This document shows positions 22,495 to 34,979 of a stretch of 64,000 nucleotides of DNA, one piece after another. The number at the start of each line of letters is the position of its first letter. Positions within the stretch are counted from its first letter, which is position 1. A model generated the notes under the pieces. The model made no database searches, had not been told where the DNA came from, and worked only from the letters and a program-made list of their open reading frames with translations. A program made the position numbers and the translations under genes. This DNA comes from Diphasiastrum complanatum (Eukaryota > Streptophyta > Lycopodiopsida > Lycopodiales > Lycopodiaceae). The stretch spans positions 8,149,352 through 8,213,351 of the forward strand of contig CM055113.1 in assembly GCA_029204225.1 (NCBI GenBank). Direction: 5' to 3'.

Positions 22495-23119
22495 TGAAAG
22501 TACTGTACTTTAGGACCATAAATGGATCTACAAAAGATCCACAAGAATGATTGGATGCTTGCTTAACAATCTATCAAAAAACTAGACACAAAAAAGTTGA
22601 TCTAGATTGGCAATTTGACAAACAACAAGCATTAACAATCAAAAGCATTGAAATCCGAGCCCATACATGTGTACTTCAGGCTGTAGTACGGCCTTCAACA
22701 TGAGAAACAAGTAGAAATTGATTTGGTTTCATTTGGATCACAAAAACTCAATGTACATAGTGAACTAGCTTGAGATTGCCAATGAGCTCCAAAAATATTC
22801 TATCTTCTCACTATGAGAGCTTGGAACACATAGCAAATTCGACTTCCTTTTTGATGTTAAGTGGATTTCTAGCATGTAATAAGGAAGTTAACTCACCCTT
22901 CTTGCCCTAAAATGAAACCCTAGCCTAGATCATGGAGTTATGCTTGGTAGGTAGCTAGTTGGTCAAATTTTCACCTTAAACTTAGGTGTACATCCTATAA
23001 AGTAGGGATGACCACCAAATAGACATGACCAACTCTCTTGAATTGAACTAACCTACATTAGGGGTGGGTTGACACGTGGCATATTGGCCTTACATGTGTG
23101 GAACCCAATTTTAAGGTGC
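22495..23119. other. No gene seen
   Basis: AT-rich sequence, possibly including the outer LTR of the remnant ending at 22,494. TTGGCAATTTGACA at about 22,605 resembles that LTR's start in inverse orientation. No ORF or boundary can be supported. Confidence 0.4.
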
Positions 23120-23465
23120 CCTTAAAATTGCGAAGCTATCTTTAAGTAAAATGCAAAGGTCTGGAGCGTGAAGGCGCAGTATAACGGGTGGAAAGCGGCT
23201 GATGAACAAAAGACAATGACGAGAAACTAAAATTAGTTTTGATTAAGGTTGATACGTTTCTTTCAATTAGAGTTCTGACTTAATCATTTTAACTAGATGT
23301 TCACATATAGGATTAACAATATATAGACTGATACAGTCAGACAATCGTATATATAGAACACACAGAAAAGACAGTCAGAGATACTGTTAGTGACACATAG
23401 TGAGTTTTATAGATTAGCAGTAGCTAGTCACATTACTCGTGAGAGAGAACACCTCTCTTGTGCCA
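23120..23465. repeat. Diverged inverted-repeat partner of 1-330
   Basis: Its reverse complement matches the window start through GACTAGCTACTGCTAATCT, GATTAAGTCAGAA, GTCATTGTC and CGCCTTCACG. It is non-coding. Confidence 0.6.
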
Positions 23466-23648
23466 ATGCACTAATCTGGGAAACAAACCGTTGCTCAAAA
23501 AAATATTGTAAATTCAGCTCTAACAATAGAAGCAAATTTCAACAATATTCAGTTCTGTAATGTGTATGATCTGGAAGAGAATTAGACCATAGTCAGTAGC
23601 AGTAGCTATGGCTTCCAAGTTGGCTCTATCCGGCCTTCATCTCCAAAA

Positions 23649-24018
23649 CACTAGAGGAGTTTTGAGCTCCAAAAAGACCCTTTAAAAATTCGTGCAAGAT
23701 GTAGTTTATATTATTAAAATATTATAACACTAATACTTTTGACTTGCCATAACTTTTTAATCGTATCTTAGAAGTATGTCATGTAACATATTATTGGAAA
23801 GCGCTTGTCGAGCACTTTCCAATGCACCAAACTTCGCTAAATTTGGACTTACCACTAAAAAATTATGCCATTTTTAGTGTGGAATCAAAATGTGGACTAA
23901 AAAATTTACGTTACATAGATTTCAAATTTGATTGTTTTGATTGGTCCATGTGTAAGAAAAAATTGAGAATTTTTTTTTTACAAAGGGTCTTTTTTGGATT
24001 TAGAACTCCTCTAATGTG
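23649..24018. mobile_element. MITE-like element with ~35-bp terminal inverted repeats
   Basis: The left end CACTAGAGGAGTTTTGAGCT...AAAGACCCTTT and the right end AAAGGGTCTTTTTTGGAT...CTCCTCTAATGTG are imperfect inverted repeats bounding 370 bp of AT-rich, non-coding DNA. The interior pieces GCCATAACTTTTTAATCG and AGAAGTATG recur at 39,785-39,930 next to a similar CATTAGAGGAAG end. No clear target-site duplication is visible. The CACTA start hints at the CACTA superfamily, but that is only suggestive. Confidence 0.6.
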
Positions 24019-24230
24019 TCAATTCTTTTTGTTCCATCACAATGTTCTAGTAATCTAGGTCGTGTATATTATGATTAAATTTTTATTTTATTCATGTTCA
24101 GATCGATTCTTGCTTGCTAATAAAATTATTCGTAGATTAGATGTTTTTTGTATGACTGATAGCATGTGTTGATTTTCCGCTCTAATTTCCGCACCTAATA
24201 CGCTTCTGCAAAGCCAAATATAAAACCAAA

Positions 24231-24416
24231 TTAAATAGCAAAACTTTGCACCAAATTAGCATGATCATCCAACAAGCCATTAAGAACAACTTGAACAAGC
24301 TCCACATCCTTAATGCTTTCACTAATGCATGCTAGCTCTGTTAGATTTCTTATGCTCAGCCTTAAAGCAAATCGTTCAAGTAATGAGCATCCTGAAAAGC
24401 TGAAGGCCAACAACAT
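24231..24416 (-). pseudogene. Copia gag fragment, inverted
   Basis: The - strand encodes LACISESIKDVELVQVVLNG then LLDDHANLVQSFAI. This is nearly identical to the gag of element F on the + strand at about 26,150-26,250. It is a short inverted piece with no LTR or flanking pol. Confidence 0.7.
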
Positions 24417-24759
24417 ATTTTCAGGCCTTCACATTTTTCCCTTTGAGATTTTCTATGACTTAGAAATCTTTTTTAGGCACCTTCGCCTTTTCGCCTTGTT
24501 TGCTCCATAGCGAAAAATGCGACACACTGACCAAGTGGCCAGAATACCAACATATTTTTAGGCCTTCACATATTTTTAGGCATTTCCGTTCCTACACACC
24601 TATGCTCTGAGCACCGTTTGCCTCCGCTACACTCACGACCGCCGTTTTACGACAAGCTCATCACTCAAAGCTTTAAGTGTCAAAACAAATGCCAGAGCAC
24701 CTCCATCCTTCTTTTGAAGACTTTGAAATTTTTTTCTCCTTCAGGTTAGAACCCTAGAT

Positions 24760-25004
24760 GATGTGCTAGGATTTGCTAAAGAGAGAAAAGGAGAGGCTAG
24801 ATTGTTTCCAAGTCTTTGTGATTTCTTCTTGAGTTTCATTTGTTAATTTTCAAGAGAGTGCTAAGTGCATTGGAACAGGTTCAAAGAGAAAATTATATCA
24901 TTGCAACATGGCAATCTCAAGTGGCTTCATGTTGGAAGGCAATGATAGGCTTACCTCAACAAATTATTCAACTTGGAAGGTAAGGATGGAATCTTTTCTT
25001 GAGA
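24760..25004 (+). pseudogene. Copia element F, first copy of leader and gag start
   Basis: Leader text (GTGCTAGGATTTGCTA...GATTGTTTCC...GTGCATTGGAACA) leads to an ATG at 24,908 and MAISSGFMLEGNDRL, TNYSTWKVRMESFLE. This is the N-terminus of a copia gag. The frame is cut by an LTR at 25,005. The same text recurs exactly 1,000 bp downstream. Confidence 0.8.
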
Positions 25005-25294
25005 TGACCCAAAGAGAACCATGTATAACTATGAAATGAGATAGAAGAGAGAGAGATCTCTTCTTCCCACAAATTACATCTTTTTATAACAGGTCCAAAC
25101 CTAATTTCAAACTTTGGTTTCCCTCCATAATGAAAAACTCTACTATTATTGTGATTAGATTTAATGTCTTTACTACTCAAATTGAATCTACCAAAAACTC
25201 ATGTTCTACACTTTTCCACACTTTCCAGAAGTGTTTATTCAAATGCTTTTAGACTAATAATTCTAAAAAGTTAAACTAGTTGAAATCTTTCACA
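25005..25294 (-). repeat. Isolated LTR of the element C family
   Basis: Its ends (- strand TGTGAAAGATTTC and TTCTCTTTGGGTCA) and body match 15,827-16,145, with some indels. No internal sequence lies next to it. The 5-bp flanks, TGAGA and TTTAT, do not match, so this is not a simple insertion. A recombination event probably changed one flank. Confidence 0.75.
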
Positions 25295-26383
25295 TTTATG
25301 CACATGGTATAAAAGTAGGTTGCAGGCCAAAGTTAGTGGTTTTTCCAAATGTAAAGGTGGATTTGAGAGCATCATAAGTTCTATGTGGATTTAGAGGTGT
25401 TTCTAGATCAAATCTTGCATTTTCAAGTATAGAAACTGGATCTTTGTGATCCGAGCATCATATTAGAACAAATCACTTGGAGGAGGCCAATTTTTGAAAC
25501 CACTTATTGGAATGTGGAGACAAAAATTGCTCAGGACTTTGGATGCTATATTCTTCTAGATGACATATCAAGATTCTAGCTTTTGCATATAGATTTTGCT
25601 AGATTCAATATTTTGCATTTTTGGAAGAACCCTAAATTTGATAGGATCTCTTGATTTTAAGCTGCTAGACTTTTCCAAGAGTGTGTTTCAATTTTAGGTG
25701 TTGGCAAAAGTTCATCATATTGTGTTTAGATCTATTGTGATCAAGAAATCAACATTCTATGTGCTAGGATTTGCTAGAGAAAGAGAAAAGGAGAGGCTAG
25801 ATTGTTTCCAAATCTTTGTGATTTCTTCTTAAGTTTCATTTGTTGATTTTCAAGAGAGTGATAAGTGCATTGGAACATGTTCAAAGAGAATATTAAATCA
25901 TTGCAACATGGCAACCTCAAGTGGCTTCATGTTGGAAGACAATGATAGGCTTACCTCAACAGATTATTCAACATGGAAGGTGAGGATGGACTCTTTGCTT
26001 GAGATGAATGATTTGATGGATATTGTTGTAGGTGTGGAGGATAGACCTCTGGAATCTCAAGAACAATTGAGGTATGACAAGAGGGCAAAGAAAGCTTTAC
26101 ATGTGATCAAGATGAATGCTACTAATGAACTTTTCAAAGTGATGAATTAGCGTGCATTAGTGAAAGCATTAAGGATGTGGAGCTTGTTCAAGTTGTTCTT
26201 AATGACTTGTTGGATGATCATGCTAATTTGGTGCAAAGTTTTGCTATTAAAAAGACATTGCCAAGTATGGAGGATTTGCAAGAAATCTTGGTGAATGAGG
26301 AGTTTAGGCTTCTCTCAAGAGGAGGATCTATTTCTACATCTCAAGTTGGAGAGGAGGAAGCAATGTTTATCAAAGGCAAGTTC
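25295..26383 (+). pseudogene. Copia element F, LTR/leader region and second gag copy
   Basis: 25,295-25,760 is non-coding and contains a decayed primer-site-like TTGTGATCCGAGCATC near 25,445. 25,760-25,907 repeats the leader. Gag starts at the ATG at 25,908 (MATSSGFMLEDNDRL, YSTWKVRMDSLLEMNDLMD) and runs 80 codons. A deletion and frameshift follow, and it continues in another frame as SESIKDVELVQVVLNDLLDD to AMFIKGKF. There element G's LTR interrupts it. Confidence 0.8.
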
Positions 26384-26933
<550 letters not shown>

Positions 26934-27094
26934 TAGTATCAAAGTTACCGGATCTGTAGCAAGCTTGTTTGTTGGCGCTCTACCAGAAGAGGAGCTTCTC
27001 TGTTTTTTGTTGTGAAATTTCAGCATCTTGCTGATCTTTTCAAGTGGAGTTTGGATCAGCTTTTTCTTCTCTTTTCAGGTTGAAGGAGGGTGGC

Positions 27095-28265
27095 TGTAGC
27101 GCAGGCATCCCAAAGGGAGCCGGGAACCACGACTTAGCTTCCCAGCCTTCAACTATTGCCACCCAAACCCACTTGACATACAAGCAGCCAACTTGCCAAC
27201 AATGATCAGACTTAACCAACTTGAAATTCCGAAAACCAACATTGAGATCCAACCTGGCGCCATGCCAGATCGGGGGTCCCGATGTGGATGACTTCCCTCC
27301 AAGCAAGCCGCCCGACATACATCAAACTTAACCAACTCGAAGCTTCATTACAAACGAGTAACATCCATTCCAAGCAAGCGGTCTGACTTACATCAGACTT
27401 AACCAACTGAAAGCTTCGTCACGAGTGCTGGAAGCCAAACTGGCACCACGCCAGACTGGACAGCCATAAACATGTAACTTCCACCCAAGCAAGCCATCCA
27501 ACTCAGCCGACAGGTTAGAGCCCGTTCCCCAAGAGCTTAACCCATTCACGTTCATGCAAGACACACTCAGAACCACAAGCCGCGACAGATATGGAAACAA
27601 CCAGTTCCTGGACCAAATGGTCCCGACAACATACCGCTGGCGCCACGGACCGAATGGTCCTGACGGCATACCGCTGACGTCCCGGGATACGACCCTCAGC
27701 TATGTGCCAACTTAAAAAATTTGGAAGCGGCCTTACAACTGGCGCTTTTACCGAACACTGAAACCCATAAGGTAATTCGAGTCAGTTTGAGGAAAATCCC
27801 ACTTTATTGATAAATCTGAGAAGGTTACATTTCAAGTGTGTGACCGACCCTAGTCTTCGGGGCGCTAGCATGCCAAGGCGAGAGCCATGACAACATTCCA
27901 GCAAGGGAGGCTGAGACTTGGTTGGAGCTCGCCCTGAGTCGCAACCCGCACTCCCCTATAGTATTGGTGTGATTCGGCACCCTCCCTCATACCAAGCACT
28001 CTACCCAAGCTGGTAAAGCACGTTTTTCTCTCTCTAGGATTTTCTCTTTCTAGAAAGTCATTTTCTCTCTCTAGATTTTATTGATATCCAGGATTCCTTT
28101 AATCATGCCTAGATCGTGTGAGGTGATTGCACATCGATCTGAGCTCTCTGGACTCCGCTAGAACCGATCAAAGATTTTCAGCCATAGGAACTTGGCGCCG
28201 GCTGGGTTCTGGTCACAGTGGCGCCGGGAGCAGCAGGGGCGCTGCTGGCGCCGGGGACGAGAACA
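27095..28265 (-). repeat. LARD-2 3' LTR, with a 72-bp internal deletion
   Basis: It matches the other three LARD LTRs but loses most of the GGCGCC cluster and the TTGTAAAGCTACC start, keeping only the last few terminal bases. Both edges are otherwise intact. Confidence 0.88.
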
Positions 28266-30590
28266 TCCACCCCACCTTTATAAAATCTGATGTCCTCATC
28301 AGATGTCAGATTAAAGTAAAGGTGTCTCTCAATTAGAATAACTATACATTTAAGCTACTTGGCACAGTACTCAATTTATTGGCCACTTTTTATTAACATT
28401 GAAGCTGGCACACCACAAGTCGAAGGCTCAGCTCTTTGCACTGAAAAATTACATAACTTGAAAATATATCTTTGTCTGAGAAAAGCGAAGATTTGATATC
28501 GCTTTCGTAAAACCCGAGAACCTTATTAACTGGTGACAGAGGCCTTTCTTTGAAATGTTTGCCTCTGTCGCTTCTGACTTTCGACTTTGGAACTCCTTTG
28601 AGATCCTGATTTGTCCTTGATGCACTTTGGGTTGAGCTCCCTGAGCTCCAGATTTGTTCAGTTCCGCATAGGTATCAAGGCTCCCTGAGCCGAAGGATTT
28701 ATCGTTTGATTGCCCACTTTATGGTCCACTCCGTGCCTTGTTGCTTCTGCACCTTGTTTTTTCTCCTTGTCCCAGTCTGATCTTGATACTTTTCCATCTT
28801 GGCTCTTTAAGGTAGGCAAAGATTGAGTACTCCGCAATGCACCTCTCACTTAGCTTGAAGTAGCTCTTTGAATCAGTCCAAATGTAACCATTGACCTCGT
28901 GGAAAGCCAAAGGGTCGCACCAGTTTGATCCGCATCCGAACTATCTCTTCGCGTTTGTTTGAAGCACCATATCCGTCACGCAAAACTTGACTTTCACAAT
29001 TCCATCATTGGTTAGTTGCCTCACAGTAAAAAACAAGAAGTGTACATTGAGCTTGGCTTCAAGTAGCTCTCTTTGAATCAGACACATGCACCCAGAGTTT
29101 GCACTAGTCCGATCTCAACGCGAACTGTCTCTTAGCGTCCGTTCGAAATACCAAGTCTCTCATGCAAGACTCAACTTTCACAGTTCCTTCATTGATCAGC
29201 TGCCTTACACGTAACACAAGCCAGCGTACTCATATGTTTCCTTATCATTGCTGGTCCAGAGAAAGCCTATAACAAACTTTCCTTTCCACAACAAAAACTT
29301 GTCAACTTATTAGATCCAAAGTTCGCCAGTCTCCTCGTGTGAGTATGGCTAGGTCACCTTGAATTTGCCCCCGTTTTGATCAACTTTCATTCAAAATTTG
29401 CCCCAAGAGAGAGGTGTATGTGTGATAGTTCCCCTCCACTTATAAAATCAGCTGATCGGACTTAGAGTAGAGTTCTTCGGACAAAAAGCCTTTCCAACAC
29501 TTTGCTTCCCATCTTCTAGGATTATGGCTCGATCCAACTTGTTGCCAATCTCTGAAGAGGATCCTAGTCTTTCCCCTTTGAGGAAAAACCCAACTGATAC
29601 TGGATATCACCCATGCTCAGTGAGTTTCAGTTCCGAAGGTGGCCGTCCCAAAATGAAGACCAACTGCTCCATAGAAGATCTCCCTTGAAATTGCCCTTTC
29701 CAACTTTTTGACTTTCTGCTTGCGTCTGGTGGGCGTTGTCACAAATGAAACTAACCCAAGAAACAGGCTAGCCATGCATCCTTTGCAAACATTGAGTCAT
29801 TTCGTTGCCGTTCACATGCGAGTACTTGAACTGCAAATCCGCCTCACAGATTCTGTAGTCCTCTTTGTTTGATGGTATTAGCCTTCAAAAGAAAAGGTTC
29901 CTTTTTGAGCCATCAGCTCCTTGTATCACAAGCAATCATGCAAACCAGACAAAGCACGAGTACTAAGACACCACGAATACATACAAGTAAGACACTCAGG
30001 CAAGTTTACTAACAAGTAACAAAGACAAGATCCCCCTTTGAGATGGTCCTGCCAACGGACCTTTGCCTGGCCGCGCCCATACAAATCGATCACAGAATTA
30101 GCCCACATAGGACACCCCTCCAACCATCCGTGCTTTCACCATTAAGCAGCACATTGCCTCAGTCACGCCCCACCACTTTTTGATCGATAGCCCTTATAGC
30201 TAAACGATCGGCAACTATCCCGCACCGGCAGCTAACCACCCGTGCTTTACACTCGAATTTGAGCAGCATCTCTATATCAATGGTTAACCCGTACAGTTCG
30301 AATATGTTGCCCCGCACCCCACAAGGTACAGACCATGCTAACACCTACCTAGGCAGCACTTTGCCTCATCCATCCTACGTGCAGACAGCGCCAGGCCCGA
30401 ACCGCGAGAACTGACCGTGCTTATACCTCAAGGGCAACACCTTGACTCATCAAGTCTGCCGTTCTGTTGACCACCCCGATCGTGGACGTACCTGTGCTTA
30501 CACTGTGGGCAGCACCTTGCACAACAGTTGTCTTGATGAACCCCAAACCGTGGCCATTTCCGTGAGATTCGCATAGCTGACCGGCCAGTC

Positions 30591-30603
30591 GGCTCTGATA
30601 CCA
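30591..30603 (-). promoter_or_regulatory. LARD-2 primer-binding site
   Basis: TGGTATCAGAGCC on the - strand, two bases after the 5' LTR end at 30,606. Same position and sequence as in LARD-1. Confidence 0.9.
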
Positions 30604-30605
30604 CA

Positions 30606-31848
30606 TGTAGCGCAGGCATCCCAAAGAGAGCCGGGAACCACGACTTAGCTTCCCAGCCTTCAACTCTTGCCATCCAAACCCACTTGACATACAAGCAGCC
30701 AACTCGCCAACAACGATCAGACTTGACCAACTTGAAATTCCGAAAACCAACATTGAGATCCAACCTGGCGCCATGCCAGATCGGGGGTCCCGATGTGGGT
30801 GACTTCCCTCCAAGCAAGCCGCCCGACATACATCAAACTTAACCAACTCGAAGCTTTGTTACAAACGAGTAACATCTATTTCAAGCAAGCGGTCTGACTT
30901 ACATTAGACTTAACCAACTGAAAGCTTCGTCACGAGCACTGGAAGCCATCCTGGCGCCACGCCAGACTGGACAGCCATAAACAGGTAACTTCCACCCAAG
31001 CAAGCCATCCAACTCAGCCGACAGGTTAGAGCCCGTTCCCCAAGAGCTTAACCCATTCACGTTCATGCAAGGAACACTCAGAACCACAAGCCGCGACAGA
31101 TATGGAAACAACCAGTTCCTAGACCAAATGGTCCCGACAGCATACCACTGGCACCACGGACCGAATGGTCCGGACGGCACACTGGCGTCCCGGGATACGA
31201 CCCTCAGCTATGTGCCAACTTAAAAAAATTTGGAAGCGACCTTACAACTAGCGCTTTTACCGAACACTGAAACCCAGAAGGTAATCAGAGTCAGTTTGAG
31301 GAAAATACCACTTTATTGATAAATCTAAGAAGGTTACATTTCAAGTGTGTGACAGACCCTAGTCTCCGGGGCGCTAGCATGCCAAGGCGAGAGCCATGAC
31401 AACATTCCAGCAAGGGAGGCTGAGACTTGGTTGGATCTCGCCCTGAGTCGCAACCCGCACTCCCCTATAGTATTGGTGCGATTTGGCACCCCCCCTCATA
31501 CCAAGCACTCTATCCAAGTTGGTAAAGCACGTTTTTCTCTCTTTAAGATTTTCTCTTTCTAGAAAGTAATTTTCTCTCTCTAGATTTTATTGATCCCCAG
31601 GCTTCCTTTAATCATGCCTAGATCGTGTGAGGTGATTGCACATCGATCTGAGCTCTCTGGACTCCGCTAGAACCGATCAAAGATTTTCAGCCATAGGAAC
31701 TTGGCGCCGGCTGGATTTTGGTCACAGTGGTGCCGGGAGCGGCGCCGGCGCCGTTGGTGCCTGGAGCAGCAGGGGTGCTGCTGGCGCCGGGGACATAGCT
31801 GGCATCGATGGTGCCGGAAGTAAAGCTTGTAATGGTAGCTTTACAACA
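30606..31848 (-). repeat. LARD-2 5' LTR
   Basis: 1,243 bp, TG...CA ended on the - strand. The GGCGCC cluster is present but decayed: GGTGCC, GGCATC and TGGTGCC variants are mixed with intact hexamers. Confidence 0.9.
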
Positions 31849-31853
31849 GTGGC

Positions 31854-34800
31854 CATCAGAGATCTTGGAGCAGCAATTTGTGGCACCCAAAAATCAGAAT
31901 CTCAAATCTGATTTTTATGCAACCAATTTCAGCAAGTTTTGTTTGGAGGAGGGCGCTCAAAAATCTGCTACTGATTTTTGGTTGTGGTGTCTCCTTATTT
32001 TGCTGTTTTTATTTTCAGGTTTGCATTTGTGTAGGAGGGCGCCCAGAATTCAGCAAACCCTATTCAAGGTTAGGTCAACTTGTGGCTGGAAATTTGCAGA
32101 TTCTTAGCAATCAGTAGGGTGCTTTCAACAGCCCTATTGGAGTTTGTGTTGATTACACTATTTGGTTTCCTAATTGGGTTTCGGTGTAGGCTTCAATCGA
32201 AGCTAACCTAATTTTCAAGAAGCTAGTTTTTTTGAGCAGAAAGACAACCATCTATCCATTATCTTTTGGGCACTTTGGTTGCAGATTGAAAGACATCTTG
32301 TGCTCGTACTTTCAGCTCTTTGTTTGCTGCAAATTTTTGAGTAGATTTGGTTGTGGAAAGGCTCTCTTTCCTATCTACTACAAGCTAAAATTTTGTTGGA
32401 GGTAATGGCTAAAGAATCGGAAGCTATCAGTTCTTTGTTTAGTGAAGATCGGTTGGATGGCACAAACTACTCCTTGTGGAGTTACATGATGAAGAATCTT
32501 CTCATAGCGAAAGGGCTGTGGGATTTGGTCAATGGTGATGAGGAAAGGCCTCTATCTTTGGCACCTCCTACACCTCGTGGATCATCATCATCAACATTAT
32601 CTTCTCCATCTTCGGAAGAACAAAAGAAGTGGGATAGAAAGGATGCACAAGCACATTCTATGGTTGCTCTTGCTGTGAAAAGATCTATCTTACCTCATAT
32701 AGGTCTTGTAAGACATCTAAAAGTGCATGGGTCCCGACGTGCAGTCGGCCACGTCAGTGCCATGTGGCTGACACTTGGCAGTATGCATGCTACCAGGCCT
32801 CACACTGGGCTAGGAGGGGCTTGCTCCATATCAGGGAGTAGGCTGTAAGAAGGGGATCAAGTGACCAATCACTTGACAAAGATCAAGGATATTCGTGAGG
32901 AGCTTCTCAATATCGATGAGATAATTGAGGATGTTCAATTTGTTTCCATTACTCTCAACTCATTACCTTCATCTTATCTTCCATTTGTTTCATCTTTGAG
33001 TATCTTTTAGAGGATAACAATTCTCCTTTGATGAACTTGTCGGGATGCTTCTTCAAGAAGAGCAAACGAGGCAAAACTTTGCGGGTGACACTCAACAAGA
33101 TCAAGCTTTCTTTACGAAAGGCAAGGGCAAAGGCAAGTCAAAAGGAAAGGGGAAGCCTCCTTGCAAGGATGAGAAAAAGCCCGTTGGAGGTCAAAATGTC
33201 AACACAAAAAAGAAGAAAGGGAAGCGCCATTATTGCAAAAGGTATGGGCACTTCATCAAGGATTGTAAGAAGAAGCTTGAGAAAGAGGAGAGTAAAGGAA
33301 TTGATACTAGTGCTTCACTTGCTACTTTGGAGCAAGAGCTTGAAGCTAGTGGTGATCTCTTCAACCAAGACTATGCTTTTGTGTCTAATATTGCTTCTAC
33401 TAGTACTACTACATCTATGAGAAATTCAGATTCTGTTTTGCAAGTTGCTGATTTTCAGCCCATTGAATGGGTGATTGATAGTGGTGCTACTTGTCATATG
33501 ACTTTTCGCAAAGAAGCATTCACTAAATTAGTGAAAGTGCAAAATTGAAGTAAGGTACAATGTGTGGATGATGCATCTTATTCTCATGGAATTGGAATTG
33601 TAGCCATCATTTTGCCTAATGGTGAAGAAAAGTACATTAAGAATGTGCTTTATGTTCTGGGAATCAAGAAGAATCTTCTTTCGGTTTCAACTATGTTGAA
33701 GCAAGGAATAGTTGTTGAGTTCAAAGAAGATAAGTGTCTTGTCAAGGATCCTAAAAGATCACTCTTGATTATTGTTTCGGGAACAATGCTTGCTGGCTTA
33801 TTCATTATGGATACCTATGAGCGACGAATTCCCTCTACATGTCTTGTTGCTTCTATATCACAATCATTGGAGTTGGCTGAATTGTGGCATGCAAGGTTTG
33901 GGCATCTCAACTTTGCAAGTTTGAAGAAGCTAAAGACTTTTAATATGGTAGAAGACATTTCTACTAATGAGCAGCCGGAAGGGCATGTATGTGAGGGGTG
34001 CATATCTGGAAAGTTTCAAAGGAAAACTTTTCCAATTGATGGAACTATAAGGGTTCTTGATATATTTGATTTGGTTCATAGTGATGTTTGTGGTCTAATG
34101 AGGACTGAATCCATTGGAAAGTGAATCTATTTTGTGACTTTTATTGATGACTTTTCCCATTTTACATGGATCTATCCTATGAAGGCTAAATCGGAAGTTT
34201 TTCAACATTTCAAAGATTTTCTAGCAATGGTGGAAAATCAGTTTGGGCATTCTTTGAAGTCCCTACGCACTGATCGAGGAGGGGAATACATTAAGAATAC
34301 GTTTGGTGCATTTCTTCGAGAAAAGGGAATCTTACATCAAATGACAACTCCCTATACGCCTCAACAAAATGGTGTCGCCGAGCGAATCATTTGACACTAC
34401 TTTATATTGTCAAGCTATTGGCTGTCTCATTTACCTATGTAATTCAAGACCGGACATTTCTTATAGTGTCTCACTCATGAGTCAATTCATGCATGCCCTG
34501 ATGACATCACATTGGAAAGCGTTGAAGAGGATCTTTTGATATCTTCAAGGAACAAGAAGTCATGGACTGGATTTTCCTACTTGTGATGATGCATGTTTGG
34601 TTGGTTTTAGTGACTCGGATTGGGGTGAAGATCAAGACACTAGATGCTCTACAAGTGGACATTGCTTTTTCTATGGAAATTCTACAATTTCGTGGTCAAG
34701 TAAAAAACAGCCCACTGTTGCTACTTCTTCGCAAAATTTTTAGCCACAACAGAGTGTTTATGGCTGAGAAGACTACTTGTTGACATGAAGTTTGGCAAGC

Positions 34801-34979
34801 CCTCAACCACTCTTATCTTGAGTGATAGTCAAAGTGCTATTGCCATTGCATGGAATCCTGTTTTTCATGTGAGGATGAAGCACATCGAGATCCATTATCA
34901 CTTTGTTCGGGAGAGACTTCATGATGGCGACATTTTACTTGAATATTGTCCTACGGAGGATAATATTGCGGACCTCTAA
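31854..34979 (+). pseudogene. Copia element G: gag-pol with large deletions
   Basis: Gag starts at the ATG at 32,405 (MAKESEAISSLFSEDRLDG, YSLWSYMMKNLLIAKGLWD). A GC-rich filler replaces part of gag at ~32,707-32,855. Gag resumes as GDQVTNHLTKIKDIREELL, followed by a zinc-knuckle-like HYCKRYGHFIKDC and the protease EWVIDSGATCHMTF. A TGA at 33,546-33,548 precedes the gag-pre-integrase region. The integrase start is LWHARFGHLNF...CEGC...HSDVCGL, then a TGA at 34,122-34,124 and FVTFIDDFSHFTW...DRGGEY. After AERII at 34,391 the integrase tail and all of RT are deleted. RNase H follows (RPDISYSVSLMSQ, FSDSDWGEDQDTR, HIEIHYHFVRERL, TEDNIADL). No 3' LTR is found. Confidence 0.88.

Larger units (their letters stand above)
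27095..31848 (-). mobile_element. LARD-2: complete non-autonomous LTR retrotransposon
   Basis: Second copy of the LARD-1 family, inverted, 4,754 bp. The 5' LTR is 31,848-30,606 (1,243 bp), the primer site TGGTATCAGAGCC is 30,603-30,591, and the 3' LTR is 28,265-27,095 (1,171 bp). The 5-bp duplication GTGGC lies at 27,090-27,094 and 31,849-31,853. The 3' LTR lacks about 72 bp near its start, between GGGGAC and the terminal ACA. The interior is colinear with LARD-1 except that the 252-bp duplication is single. It has no gag or pol. It sits in the leader of copia element G. Confidence 0.92.

Noticed and set aside
25005-25294. Simple solo-LTR insertion with target duplication
   Set aside because: The 5-bp flanks (TGAGA and TTTAT) do not match and the gag frame does not resume, so I call only an isolated LTR.
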